From Oligoflexia bacterium (GTDB lineage Bacteria; Bdellovibrionota; UBA1018): a stretch of 63,473 nucleotides of DNA. The stretch spans positions 1 through 63,473 of the forward strand of contig CAITVN010000130.1 in the NCBI GenBank assembly GCA_903895855.1, given 5' to 3'. The position numbers and the translations under genes were made by a program. Below the pieces are notes generated by a model, which worked only from the letters and a program-made list of their open reading frames with translations, was not told the DNA's origin and made no database searches. Each line of letters begins with the position of its first letter. Within the stretch, counting starts at the first letter, position 1. Below are positions 33,114 through 42,415 of this stretch, piece after piece.

Positions 33114-34175
33114 GTGAGCTTTGGCATTTTGCAGTTACGCCTGCGGCAGCACTTCAGCGTTCAAGAAAAAAAATATTCTCGTGAAGAGTTTCTTCAGTGG
33201 TGTTGGCAAGAGTTGACTCGGTTTGGTTTAAACGGAGTTCACGAAGGCACTGTTTTGTCTGAAGATGCGTTTGATCAGGGCCTTGAGGCTCAGGCATGGA
33301 CCGTTGACTCAGAGAAGGCTCCGCTCAGCCGAGATTGGGTAGGCGACTCTTCGAGTAATGTCGTTGAACTTTATTTTGAGTCAGTGGCACAAGCGCAGGC
33401 TGCTCGAAAATTCTTGGCTGCACTCTCGATGGCTGATGAGCTTGGGGCTCTGGTCGTTGCTGGCCAAGATCAAGACTGGAACGAGTCGTGGAAAAAAAAT
33501 TTTCAGGGGGTGCTCGTGCCTCCTTTTTGGAAAATCATTCCCTCGTGGGAAGTCTCTAAAAGAAGTGAAGGTGAGACTGAAACAAAGGGTGAGGCGGGTG
33601 AGCTCAACCCGATTATCTTGAACCCAGGCGCTGGTTTTGGCACCGGTACCCACGAAACCACTCAGCTTTGCCTTCAGATTTTGGGCGAAAAAGAAAAGGA
33701 GTCGCCGGGATTCTTGAAATCACTTCATGTCACTGACTTCGGAAGTGGCTCAGGAATATTGGCGATTGCCGCGGCATCGTTAGGCGCGAAGGTGAGCGCT
33801 ATTGAAATTGATGAGTTAGCGATTGATAACGCGAAAGAAAATCTGAGTCTGAATGCGGGTAGCATTGGTCACGATTTTGAACATCGCGTGCATTTTTTTC
33901 AGTCGTTGGCCGAAAGTGGCCTGAGAGTGCAGAGTCAAGCTTTGGTATTTGCGAATATATTGCGGCCGGTTTTACTTCAGTTCGCTGAAGAGCTGGTGTC
34001 ATTACTGCGACCCAAAGATGCGACCCTGATCTTATCGGGATTGATCGAACCCGACGTTGAAATCATTTTGAATCACTATCAGCTCTTGATCGAAAAGCAC
34101 GCGAGCAGTGGTTCTCGTTATCGAGTTCTTGAAAAAAATGAGTGGCGCGCGATTGAGTTTAGTTGGAAGTCTTAA
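33114..34175 (+). CDS. prmA: Ribosomal protein L11 methyltransferase
   Basis: A 353-residue methyltransferase. The N-terminal substrate domain (about 1-130, with DWNESWKKNFQGVLVPPFWKIIPSW) and the catalytic part NPGAGFGTGTHETTQLCL, VTDFGSGSGILAIAAASLGAKVSAIEIDELAIDNAKENLSLN and FANILRPVLLQFAEEL match PrmA, which trimethylates L11. A short charged insertion (KRSEGETETKGEAGE) is family-atypical. TAGGTAAA precedes GTG 33114, 20 bp after the RNase gene, so it is probably in the same transcript. Confidence 0.94.
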   Translation: MSFGILQLRLRQHFSVQEKKYSREEFLQWCWQELTRFGLNGVHEGTVLSEDAFDQGLEAQAWTVDSEKAPLSRDWVGDSSSNVVELYFESVAQAQAARKFLAALSMADELGALVVAGQDQDWNESWKKNFQGVLVPPFWKIIPSWEVSKRSEGETETKGEAGELNPIILNPGAGFGTGTHETTQLCLQILGEKEKESPGFLKSLHVTDFGSGSGILAIAAASLGAKVSAIEIDELAIDNAKENLSLNAGSIGHDFEHRVHFFQSLAESGLRVQSQALVFANILRPVLLQFAEELVSLLRPKDATLILSGLIEPDVEIILNHYQLLIEKHASSGSRYRVLEKNEWRAIEFSWKS

Positions 34176-34699
34176 CGCGAACCAAAGGTGAATCCGATCA
34201 TCACCACGAGATCTTTCGATTGATAATTGGGAATTCCAAATAGGTAGCGGTTTTCTATGAAAAAGCTTCCGATTTGAGTTCGCACTGAGCCGAAATAGCC
34301 ATAATTGAAGGGTTCGTTAGTCAGGGTTTCAAAAAAACCACCGAGATGAAATGAAATGGGTCTTGGATCTAAGTTGTAAACAAGAGCGAATGGCACGTGC
34401 AGTTGAGTGCTGCTAGCGTTGATTCTTAGGTAAGAGGCTTTTCGTGGTAGCCAAAGCGCTCCAGTTGAAAGGCCGATCGATTTTTGAGCAATAGTGAGTT
34501 CACCGCCTAGACCAGTAGCCCATCCGCCCGAAATAGGATTGGGTGGAGCGAAGAAGGTTTCAATTCCCATTAACGACATCTGTATCGCAGAAGCCTGATT
34601 TGACCACAGACAGAAATACACCACCGCCATAACTAGGGGATTCTTGAGTGACTCACGCAAATTCAATGCTCGATGGCTAGAGGCCGGGACTTCGCCCAT
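34172..34699 (-). CDS. Envelope hypothetical protein
   Basis: A 175-residue protein. Start 34699 is chosen because TAGGAATA precedes it and it opens a signal peptide (LVMAVVYFCLWSNQASA). The longer frame to 34819 crosses the divergent gene. The mature part alternates hydrophobic and polar residues with aromatic girdles (SFHLGGFFETL, GSFFIENRYLFGIPNY, VVMIGFTFGSR), resembling an outer-membrane barrel. It overlaps the prmA stop by four bases in convergent orientation and diverges from the 34805 gene. Confidence 0.6.
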   Translation of the reverse strand: MGEVPASSHRALNLRESLKNPLVMAVVYFCLWSNQASAIQMSLMGIETFFAPPNPISGGWATGLGGELTIAQKSIGLSTGALWLPRKASYLRINASSTQLHVPFALVYNLDPRPISFHLGGFFETLTNEPFNYGYFGSVRTQIGSFFIENRYLFGIPNYQSKDLVVMIGFTFGSR

Positions 34700-34804
34700 T
34701 ATTCCTATGGTATTACTGATAAATTTGGTTGAAAATCGGCATGAATGGGATCGGCAGATTTTGCTGGAACTGTTTTTGGAGTTAATAGCGGAGGGGTGAT
34801 AGCT

Positions 34805-35542
34805 ATGAGCATCGATCAAGTGAGGCTAGGGATTTTTGCTGTCAGTATTTTGGCTCAAGCCGGTTTCTTACAAAGCGTGCGAGCGTCTGAGCTTTCGGAC
34901 TTCGATGAGTGGGGTGGGTCGCGTTCGTCTAGAAAAATACCGATCGATTCTATCAGGCCTAACACGGGGTTTGGCTTTTCTGCGACCGGCGGAAATATTG
35001 GGCCGGCTTTTACGGTCATTCGAAACCAGGGTTCACTAGACCGAAACGGTGTTTCAGTCGATGAAAGTGCTAACACCTACCAGCTTGATTTTGAGTATCA
35101 ACCCCGGTTGTTTCAAGCGGCTGGTGTTTTTGGCGTTGGCGGAAGTTTTACGGCATACTCAGTGGCAAATGAAACGACAAATGCCGTGGGCGAGAGATTT
35201 CCCAGTTCATTAGTATTTGCTTGGGCCCCTGGTGTGACTGTTCAGTACCAAGCCCTTTTTTCAAGTTCGCAAGTGATCGTGCCGATCGTCGGAATCGACG
35301 CTGATTTTTTGCAGTACCGGTTAAGGTCTGGAAGCATGAATCATCTCAATCTATGGGGCACCCGCATGGGATTGATGTTTGGCCTGCACGCACTCGATTC
35401 GTCAAAAGCCGAAAAACTATTTCAAGACTCGGGCATTTCTCGAACGTTTGTGTCGCTCGAGTATCAAATGCTTAATGGGGCAAACTCAGAGTTAAAAACA
35501 AAACGTTCGGGTTGGTTCATCGGCATCCGGATGGAAATGTGA
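34805..35542 (+). CDS. Envelope beta-barrel-like protein
   Basis: A 245-residue protein. GGAGGGG stands 9 nt before ATG 34805, which opens a signal peptide (LGIFAVSILAQAGFLQSVRASE). The mature part has alternating strands and Gly/Asn turns (TGFGFSATGGNIGPAF, FGVGGSFTAYSVA, RSGWFIGIRMEM) as in outer-membrane barrels. It is not recognised. The divergent partner at 34172-34699 leaves 105 bp for two promoters. Confidence 0.65.
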   Translation: MSIDQVRLGIFAVSILAQAGFLQSVRASELSDFDEWGGSRSSRKIPIDSIRPNTGFGFSATGGNIGPAFTVIRNQGSLDRNGVSVDESANTYQLDFEYQPRLFQAAGVFGVGGSFTAYSVANETTNAVGERFPSSLVFAWAPGVTVQYQALFSSSQVIVPIVGIDADFLQYRLRSGSMNHLNLWGTRMGLMFGLHALDSSKAEKLFQDSGISRTFVSLEYQMLNGANSELKTKRSGWFIGIRMEM

Positions 35543-35601
35543 TCGGTTTGATTCGACTCGATTCGATTCGATAGGTAATCGACGACTTTGAAAAGGCGCA
35601 A

Positions 35602-37317
35602 TCAAGGTGTCGGAGTCGGGTTTTCGCTCTTTAGGTACAAGAACGCTTGCCACCTTCCGACTTGGCAATAGTAGCGATCATTGTGCATCCAATCCGGCAT
35701 TTCTTGAAAGTGATTGATGTAATATCCCTTCCAGTTCATCCAGACGCTCTGAATATTTGGAAACTGACCTTGAGGCCCTTCTAGTCTTCCTGTGGTGTTA
35801 TTGATCGACTCGGTGATCACAAATGCATCTACTTTTTTGCCGTGTTCCCAGGCGAGCTTCCAGCGATCGTGAAAATCGCAGGTTCGCGTGAATTCCCAGT
35901 CTGGGTGCCTTTTTGCGAGCTCAACTAAGATGTCTGGAAACGTCGGTGCCCAAACCCGAAACTTACCGTGTGACTTTTTTAGCGCTTCTTGTTTGATGAG
36001 CTGTTGATCGATACAGCCGATCCAGTCTTGGTAAGCGCTCCAGGTAAACGTTTGATCGTTTGAAAGGGCACTCAATTGACTGACGTTAGTGATGGTAAAA
36101 AGGCCAAGTAAACCAGCGCAAATAATCGCGATGGGTTTAATGCGGTTCAGTCGAGAAAAGTTCTCTGCGATGATCGAAAAAATCAGCGCAAAAATAGCGA
36201 GGTGAATGTAGTAGACAAACCAAACCTCGGGTTTGTTGGTCCATAACCAAAGTGCGCTTAAGACCCAGGCTGCAGACGCAAGTGTTAATGGGTATTTATT
36301 TGGCGGGGCTCGTCTGAATGTTAGTACCGTCTGTCGAATGAATAAGGCAATTGCAATGAAAATCAAGACCCACAAAATGATGGCGGCAAGGTCGAGGGTT
36401 GGGTGCCAGGGGGCGGGGCTTCCCATGTTTTGAAGCAAGCCAGATATCGCTTTTTGAGGGGTACTCAACCAGTCGTTGCCGACCGCTAGGCGTTTCCATT
36501 GTGTAGTCATCTGGGTGGTAAATAAGGTGAGTTTACTTAATATGATGATGATCCACGGAAGCAGCAAAATCGCAGTTCTCACTCCAATCCAAAACAGCGT
36601 CACTATCGGCTGGTTTGAGAACCAGAAGTGTGCGGCCACAACTGGAAATACCAGATGAACGGCATTAAAATGGAGGTAAGCAGCGATGGCTAGAAATGTC
36701 GATTGAGCTGAAAAAAGAGATTCGACTTTGCGAGTGATGGGCGTAACCGCAAAGGCATTAGGGCGCGACAATGAGAGAATGATTAAGACTCCGCACAAGC
36801 CGATGAGCGATTCAGGGCGAACTAATACCGATGCCCACCTGAGTATGGGGTCTGAGTAGAAAGCAAACGTGCAAAGCAGTAGCGCCACCAAGGGTAATCG
36901 TTTTTGCTTTAAATGGATTGCCGCTTCAGATTGAAAAAGTTTCTGTGCTGTATAGACGCTAAGAAAAAAACCTGAGAGCGCAAACCCGAGAAGTGGCCAA
37001 AGTTTGATTTCAAAGCTTCCGTCAATTCCGAAAAATCGGCCGATTCCAATGAGAATCGGATACAGTGGCATCGTGTTGAAATTAAATCGATAATACGAAG
37101 GTTCGAAAGGGGCCTGCGAAGTCATCACCCACTTTGGGGGCCAGTGAAAAAAATCTCGCGCCACGAGATAAAACGCCGAGTCGTCGGGCCACGGAACGGG
37201 CACAAAAGACAGCGGCGAGAGCCAAATGAAGGCGAGGGCAAAGAGGCTGATCAGGAGCCAGAATAATGGGCGGGCGAAAAGTAAAGTCGCCGTGGAGCGT
37301 TTGATCACGATCGGCAC
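35602..37317 (-). CDS. GT-C type membrane glycosyltransferase-like protein
   Basis: A 571-residue protein with about ten hydrophobic helices. The first periplasmic loop contains PVPWPDDSAFYLVARDFF, an Asp-Asp pair of the type used as catalytic base by polyprenol-phosphate sugar transferases of the GT-C superfamily (PMT/ArnT-like). The C-terminal about 160 residues are soluble with Cys and Trp. Donor and acceptor are unknown. It overlaps the preceding gene by 13 bp and completes an operon headed by rfbG, pointing to surface glycan assembly. Confidence 0.75.
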   Translation of the reverse strand: MPIVIKRSTATLLFARPLFWLLISLFALAFIWLSPLSFVPVPWPDDSAFYLVARDFFHWPPKWVMTSQAPFEPSYYRFNFNTMPLYPILIGIGRFFGIDGSFEIKLWPLLGFALSGFFLSVYTAQKLFQSEAAIHLKQKRLPLVALLLCTFAFYSDPILRWASVLVRPESLIGLCGVLIILSLSRPNAFAVTPITRKVESLFSAQSTFLAIAAYLHFNAVHLVFPVVAAHFWFSNQPIVTLFWIGVRTAILLLPWIIIILSKLTLFTTQMTTQWKRLAVGNDWLSTPQKAISGLLQNMGSPAPWHPTLDLAAIILWVLIFIAIALFIRQTVLTFRRAPPNKYPLTLASAAWVLSALWLWTNKPEVWFVYYIHLAIFALIFSIIAENFSRLNRIKPIAIICAGLLGLFTITNVSQLSALSNDQTFTWSAYQDWIGCIDQQLIKQEALKKSHGKFRVWAPTFPDILVELAKRHPDWEFTRTCDFHDRWKLAWEHGKKVDAFVITESINNTTGRLEGPQGQFPNIQSVWMNWKGYYINHFQEMPDWMHNDRYYCQVGRWQAFLYLKSENPTPTP

Positions 37318-39167
37318 CTACCCGGAAAAACCCAAACTCGGTCAACCCCACGAACGGGGGGTGCGTATGGTGTTGAATGCCTTGGAACCGAGAATTGATC
37401 TTTAGGTTCGCCAAAGTATTTTTGAAATTGTTCGCGGCATTCAGGTTTCGAGGCCCCAGTCCACGAGTCAGGGTAAACCATGACTGCGGCGTGATCGGGT
37501 ACGCGTTCAAGGTAACTACACAGACTGATCCACTCGAGGTCGTTGAAACAGCGGTTTTCTTTCCACGCTTGCATCCATTGAGTAAATGGTTCTCTTCGGT
37601 AGATCTGGCAATGGCTTTCGGTCATTCTTGCCTGATAAAGCCCGTAAACTTTCTTGTCGTGCCAGGTAGAAAAGCATTGCCCAGCAAGTGACTTCGGGTA
37701 AAACGGGCACTGGTCGCCCGTGCAAACAGCATTACCGCCAGCAACGCAAAAAGGCAGGTCTAAGACCAGTGAGCCTGGCTCATTTTTGATTTGAGCTAAA
37801 ACTTGTTCTGCTTTTTTCGGTATCGGAACCATCGCATTCACTGGGGTAAATAAATAATGCATTTCTGCGCCGGTGCTCAAAATTCCGCACCAGAAAATGA
37901 TACGATGCAGTTTCGGGCGAGCGACGATTTGGTTCCAGACGATTAGCAAGTTCGGCCAGAGTAGCACGATTAAGGCAGAGACCAAAGCGGGTAGCATCAA
38001 AGCGCCTCTGCTCGTTGTACGAAAGTACTCCATGAACGGAACGATTTTTCTCCAAAAGGTTTGATACCCCGGTGAGACGGTTTCGTTGAAGTAAAGAATG
38101 AAAATCACGAGAATCCAAAGTAGAGGGCCGGCTGTGAGCAAAACTTTTGTTTTTTGTCTTTTGATTCCGACGACTAGTGCGGTGAGAAAGGGTACCCAAA
38201 AGATCCAGCCTATCGTCACCGCGGTTTCTGAGGCGTTCACTACGGTGAAGGGGCCCGATACGATGTTAAGCCATTGAAGTACCGGCCAGATCGGCTTTAA
38301 CCAAAGTGGCTCAAAGATTCGCGCGAACGGTCCAAACCACCAAGCGGGCTGCCAAATTTTTCCTAGTTTCGCGACTTCTTCACTTAAGGGTAAAAACCAA
38401 CGAAATTCGAGGGGTATGAGTATCGCCATCGAAATGATCGGAAAAACCGATCGTTTGAATGAAAAAGTGAAATCAGGCTTTTTTCGGCGCAGGCTGAAAA
38501 GTAAAACGAGCCCCGCGCGGGTGAGTGCCCATTCAAGAATCTGCGGGCCCCACCAGTAGCCCGCGCTGGTCATCATTCCGACTAAGAAAAATCCGCGCCA
38601 AAGTTCTAAGTGCAGCCGAAACCGATTTTTCTCTACGGCTTCTTTCCAAATCCACGCGTCGAGAAAAAAGCTCCAATAAAACCAGTGTTGCGGAAGCATT
38701 TCCCAATGATGAAAAGTCTTGAAATGGCGAGGCACATGAAAAAGTACGGCGACAGTTGCAAGCAGCATGGTCGACCAAATCGTCAACCCCATGCGCTTGA
38801 TGAGGTAACTCACACCGAGGTAAGTGACGACGAGTGATAGACCGTAGTACAGCCACAGATACGGAAAGTCTCTACTCACCATCCAAACGTAGGCCCCAAG
38901 CCAGTCGCGTTCGATGCTCCAAGACATGTAAGGTATCGTGGCTCCGAATGGCGCCATGACGTAATCAGAAAAAAACTCTGGCCTTCCAACCGAATTGAGT
39001 TTTTGCGCCATCAAGTGGCGCACTTGATCCATGCACAGGTCTTCGAGGTACCCCAGTCGACCAAAGCCAGGAGGGTGAATGAGGTACCAGTAGGCCAAAA
39101 TGAATAGCAAACCCAGTGCGGGCGGAAACCATTTCGAATTGAGAAACTCTTTAATTTTCAATTTCAT
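37305..39167 (-). CDS. Polytopic membrane protein of the glycan operon
   Basis: A 620-residue protein with about ten transmembrane helices (first: FPPALGLLFILAYWYLI). An acidic luminal loop (RLGYLEDLCMDQVRHLMA) follows the first helix as in GT-C enzymes. The C-terminal soluble domain has several cysteines (DLPFCVAGGNAVCTGDQCPF; QCFSTWH). It is probably a membrane glycosyltransferase. It overlaps rfbG by four bases (ATGA) and the next gene by 13, so the three are translationally coupled. Confidence 0.72.
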   Translation of the reverse strand: MKLKIKEFLNSKWFPPALGLLFILAYWYLIHPPGFGRLGYLEDLCMDQVRHLMAQKLNSVGRPEFFSDYVMAPFGATIPYMSWSIERDWLGAYVWMVSRDFPYLWLYYGLSLVVTYLGVSYLIKRMGLTIWSTMLLATVAVLFHVPRHFKTFHHWEMLPQHWFYWSFFLDAWIWKEAVEKNRFRLHLELWRGFFLVGMMTSAGYWWGPQILEWALTRAGLVLLFSLRRKKPDFTFSFKRSVFPIISMAILIPLEFRWFLPLSEEVAKLGKIWQPAWWFGPFARIFEPLWLKPIWPVLQWLNIVSGPFTVVNASETAVTIGWIFWVPFLTALVVGIKRQKTKVLLTAGPLLWILVIFILYFNETVSPGYQTFWRKIVPFMEYFRTTSRGALMLPALVSALIVLLWPNLLIVWNQIVARPKLHRIIFWCGILSTGAEMHYLFTPVNAMVPIPKKAEQVLAQIKNEPGSLVLDLPFCVAGGNAVCTGDQCPFYPKSLAGQCFSTWHDKKVYGLYQARMTESHCQIYRREPFTQWMQAWKENRCFNDLEWISLCSYLERVPDHAAVMVYPDSWTGASKPECREQFQKYFGEPKDQFSVPRHSTPYAPPVRGVDRVWVFPGRCRS

Positions 39168-40168
39168 GAAAGAATTGAACGATACCAGTCAACGGTGGTT
39201 TTAAGTCCTTCGTCAAAACCGAATTTGGGTTTCCAACCGAGTTGACTATGGGCCTTGTCGCTGTTTAAGCATTGAACCGGAATTTCATTTGATGCCTGAT
39301 TTTCAATGACCGGCTCTAAATCGGGCCGATTCATGACCTTTAATACTTTTTGCACGACATCTTTAACCGTCAGTCTGAGACCATATGAGAAATTAAAGGC
39401 TTCGCCAGTGAATCGAGTTTTTCCGTGAGAGTCTTCGGTCATGGCTTCGGCCAAGGTCAGATAGGCGTGGGCACCATCTTCGGCAAAAATATAGTCTCGA
39501 ATAAAGAGACCGTTACTTCGAATGACAGGTCGCTTATTTTGCAGAACATCGCGCACCGTGCCGGGAATGATTCGGCTGTAATTGAGGTCTCCGGGGCCGA
39601 AGAAATTGCCACAACGAGTGATGGCAACGGGTGATCCGTAGCTGACAGCATAGGTTTTAGAGATCAAGTCGGTACAACTCTTTGAAACGTCATAGGGGTG
39701 CTGACCGTTTAGCGGAAACGTTTCGTCGTAAGCTTCGCCATTGAGGTTGCCATACGCTTTGTCTGACGACGCAATCACCACGCGTTTGACTTTCTTTGAG
39801 TGCAGTCGAGCCGCCTCTAAGACATTCCAGGTGCCTTCAATATTTGCCTTAAAAGTCGCGACGGGGCTACGATTGGCAGTGCCAACGATGGTCTGCGCGG
39901 CCAGGTGAAAAATGCTATCGACTTCGTATTCATTGACAATGCGTTCGACCAGCAAAGCATCTTCAATTGAACCGCGTACGATCGATACTTTTTGGTCTAA
40001 TTGCCAAGCCGGGTCTTTGCTGTGAAATGTCGATTTGGGTACGCTATCTCTGACTAAGCAAACCACTTCGGCCCCTTGGTTGACCAGTTGTCGGGTCAAG
40101 TGAGAGCCTAAAAGGCCAGTGGCACCAGTGATAAAAACTCGATTATTTTTCCATTTGAGGTTTTGCAT
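39164..40168 (-). CDS. rfbG: NAD-dependent sugar epimerase/dehydratase, CDP-glucose 4,6-dehydratase-like
   Basis: A 334-residue short-chain dehydrogenase of the extended class. It has the dinucleotide motif GATGLLGSH (15-23), HLAAQT, SSDKAYG and the catalytic Tyr-x3-Lys in HPYDVSK, with RDYIFAEDGAHAYL and LGWKPKF near the end. The pairing with a glucose-1-phosphate cytidylyltransferase next door favours CDP-glucose 4,6-dehydratase; GDP-mannose or other epimerase activity cannot be excluded. Start 40168 is preferred since the upstream ATG (40213) would overlap the divergent gene. It leads the membrane-protein operon. Confidence 0.82.
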   Translation of the reverse strand: MQNLKWKNNRVFITGATGLLGSHLTRQLVNQGAEVVCLVRDSVPKSTFHSKDPAWQLDQKVSIVRGSIEDALLVERIVNEYEVDSIFHLAAQTIVGTANRSPVATFKANIEGTWNVLEAARLHSKKVKRVVIASSDKAYGNLNGEAYDETFPLNGQHPYDVSKSCTDLISKTYAVSYGSPVAITRCGNFFGPGDLNYSRIIPGTVRDVLQNKRPVIRSNGLFIRDYIFAEDGAHAYLTLAEAMTEDSHGKTRFTGEAFNFSYGLRLTVKDVVQKVLKVMNRPDLEPVIENQASNEIPVQCLNSDKAHSQLGWKPKFGFDEGLKTTVDWYRSILS

Positions 40169-40198
40169 TTGACTCAGTTCTAATGCTAGAAAAGCCTT

Positions 40199-41020
40199 AT
40201 GGCAACGACTCAATCGACCCCAGTATTTATTTTGGCAGGCGGAAAAGGAACTCGAATTTCAGAAGAAACTCAGTCACTTCCTAAGCCCATGATCGAAATT
40301 GGCGATATTCCCGTTTTGATTCATTTGATGCGTTGGTACTATTCAAAGGGCTTTACTGACTTCGTCATTTGCGCGGGTTATAAGGCCTGGGAGATCAAGC
40401 AGTATTTTCTCAATTACTCTTGGAGAAGTTCGCATGTCGAACTCGATATGCGCGATTCAAATGCAGTGACTGTAAGACCCATGGCTGTATTGACTGGGCA
40501 TGAAAAGTGGCGCGTTCGGGTGATTGACACGGGCTTAGAGTGTCAAACCGGTGGCCGAGTGGCTAGGGCTTTCGATGTGGTGTCAAAGGTTCAAAAAATT
40601 GATCAGTTCGCAGTCACTTATGGTGATGGCTTGAGCGATATTGACTTGGGGGCCGAATTCGATTTTCACAAAAAACACGGTAAAATAGGCACGGTACTCG
40701 GAGTTCACCCGCTCGCGCGCTTTGGTGAACTCGACATCGTTGATGGCACCAAGGTTCAGGCGTTTTTAGAAAAGCCCCAAGCCAGACAAGGCGTGATCAA
40801 CGGTGGTTTCTTCTTTTTCAACTCTTCGTTTCGAAAGTACCTGAGTGATGCCGATGAGTGTATTCTTGAGCGTGAGCCCGTGACTCAGTTAGCCAGTGAA
40901 GGCGAACTTCAGGTCTATAAGCACGAAGGCTTCTGGCACCCGATGGACATGCTTCGAGATAAACAAGCCCTGCAAAAACTCTGGGAATCAGGTAAAGCTC
41001 CATGGTTAGCAAAAGCCTGA
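40199..41020 (+). CDS. rfbF: Glucose-1-phosphate cytidylyltransferase
   Basis: A 273-residue nucleotidyltransferase. FILAGGKGTRISEETQSLPKPMIEIGDIPVL is the pyrophosphorylase signature, and YYSKGFTDFVICAGYKAWEIKQYFLNY, GRVARAF, VTYGDGLSDID, INGGFFFFNSSF and WHPMDMLRDKQAL are characteristic of RfbF. It makes CDP-glucose from CTP and glucose-1-phosphate, the first step to CDP-3,6-dideoxyhexoses. It is divergent from rfbG with only 30 bp between start codons, and converges on the HtrA gene 13 bp away. Confidence 0.93.
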   Translation: MATTQSTPVFILAGGKGTRISEETQSLPKPMIEIGDIPVLIHLMRWYYSKGFTDFVICAGYKAWEIKQYFLNYSWRSSHVELDMRDSNAVTVRPMAVLTGHEKWRVRVIDTGLECQTGGRVARAFDVVSKVQKIDQFAVTYGDGLSDIDLGAEFDFHKKHGKIGTVLGVHPLARFGELDIVDGTKVQAFLEKPQARQGVINGGFFFFNSSFRKYLSDADECILEREPVTQLASEGELQVYKHEGFWHPMDMLRDKQALQKLWESGKAPWLAKA

Positions 41021-41033
41021 GGGTTTGTTACCG

Positions 41034-42314
41034 TTACCCCATCGGCCGCTCTCCCACTGAGATTTTGATCGATTTTTTGATTCCTGTTTTACGTTCAATT
41101 TCTAGGTCGAGGTTTTTTCCGACTGGAGTATTCATGACTTCACGTGTGAGGTCAGTCGGTGAGTGCACTTTCTTACCGTTAATCGAAACGAGAATGTCTC
41201 CCGGCTCAAGGCCTGCTTTGTCAGCAGGAGTGAGAGGTCTGACTCGCATCACTTGAACCTGTTTCATTTTGTGCCGGCTGTCGAGAGCCGGGCCAATGTC
41301 GACGCCGAGATAACCGCGCGGGACGTAGCCTTTTTCTTTCATCATCGCTAGGTTCGGGGTGACCGAATTGATGGGTATGGCAAAACCGATTCCTTGAGCT
41401 CGGGCGTCAATGGCATTATTGATGCCGATCACCTCGCCGGCGAGATTGATGAGTGGGCCGCCTGAATTACCGGGGTTAATGGGCGCATCGGTTTGCAGGT
41501 ACCGAGTGAGGCCACCGCCCCTAGAAAGCTCAGGGGCTGATCGTTCTTTGGCTGAAATGATTCCGTGAGACATGCTGTGGCCTTGACTGAAGGGGTTTCC
41601 GACGGCTGCGACGTATTCGCCGACACGAAGACTGTCAGAGTTTCCGAGTCGTAATGGCCTGATGCTTTCTTTAGTTTTCACCTCGAGAAGTGCGACATCA
41701 AGCTCGGGGTCTTTTCCGACTAACTTGGCTTTGTGTAGTCCGGATTTTCCATCTTGAGCTTGTGCGTTTTCTTCTTCGATTTCAGTGAACGCAACTTGAA
41801 TGTCATCAGCTGCCTGTATGACATGGTAGTTGGTTAGTATCCAAACTTTGTGTTCTTTTTTTACGCTTGAGCTGAGGTCGGTTTGATCTGTTTCGATCAC
41901 GAAGCCGGTGCCCAGCGAGTGAGATCGGTAGGTCGGTACATCACCATACTGCTCTGAATATTGCTGTGGGGGCTGCCCTGGCAATTGCGGGGGCCCAAAA
42001 AACGGAAACCCATTGCCGAACGGAGATTGACCATAAGGTGCCGGCGGTGCTCGTTTCGGTTCAGATTCTGTGGCGATGTTGACTACCGATTGCACGACTT
42101 GCGTTGCGAGGTCGGCAAATGGCTGGCGAATATCGGTCAGATCTTTACCTGCCGTCGAGGTATTCAGAGCGACACTCGAGGCCTGGGTCGAACCAATGGC
42201 AACCGGCTTTTGAGTCAAAACAAAAGCAATGAGAGCGGTTGAGGCGCCAAAAACCAGAGTTTTATTCCAATGGGCATCTTTTGTGCGTGTCGGTGTGCGT
42301 TTAGGTTCAATCAT
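41034..42314 (-). CDS. Periplasmic HtrA/Deg serine protease
   Basis: A 426-residue trypsin-like protease. A single N-terminal hydrophobic segment (TLVFGASTALIAFVLTQKPVAIG) is an anchor or signal. The catalytic triad is His in LTNYHVIQ, Asp in DPELDVALLEV and Ser in PGNSGGPLIN, and one PDZ domain follows (RGYLGVDIG...LEPGDILVSINGKKV). One PDZ makes it DegS-like in architecture. A Gln/Pro-rich linker (SPFGNGFPFFGPPQLPGQPPQQYSEQ) precedes the protease. GGAGGAA precedes ATG. It serves in envelope quality control. Confidence 0.93.
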   Translation of the reverse strand: MIEPKRTPTRTKDAHWNKTLVFGASTALIAFVLTQKPVAIGSTQASSVALNTSTAGKDLTDIRQPFADLATQVVQSVVNIATESEPKRAPPAPYGQSPFGNGFPFFGPPQLPGQPPQQYSEQYGDVPTYRSHSLGTGFVIETDQTDLSSSVKKEHKVWILTNYHVIQAADDIQVAFTEIEEENAQAQDGKSGLHKAKLVGKDPELDVALLEVKTKESIRPLRLGNSDSLRVGEYVAAVGNPFSQGHSMSHGIISAKERSAPELSRGGGLTRYLQTDAPINPGNSGGPLINLAGEVIGINNAIDARAQGIGFAIPINSVTPNLAMMKEKGYVPRGYLGVDIGPALDSRHKMKQVQVMRVRPLTPADKAGLEPGDILVSINGKKVHSPTDLTREVMNTPVGKNLDLEIERKTGIKKSIKISVGERPMG

Positions 42315-42415
42315 AGAATTCCTCCAAGTTGTTGAGTTTCAAGCTAACACTTCAATCTTCAAATTCGATGAAAGGCGGATGAAAAACCTTTAACCTTCGG
42401 ATACGCTCAAAGCAG

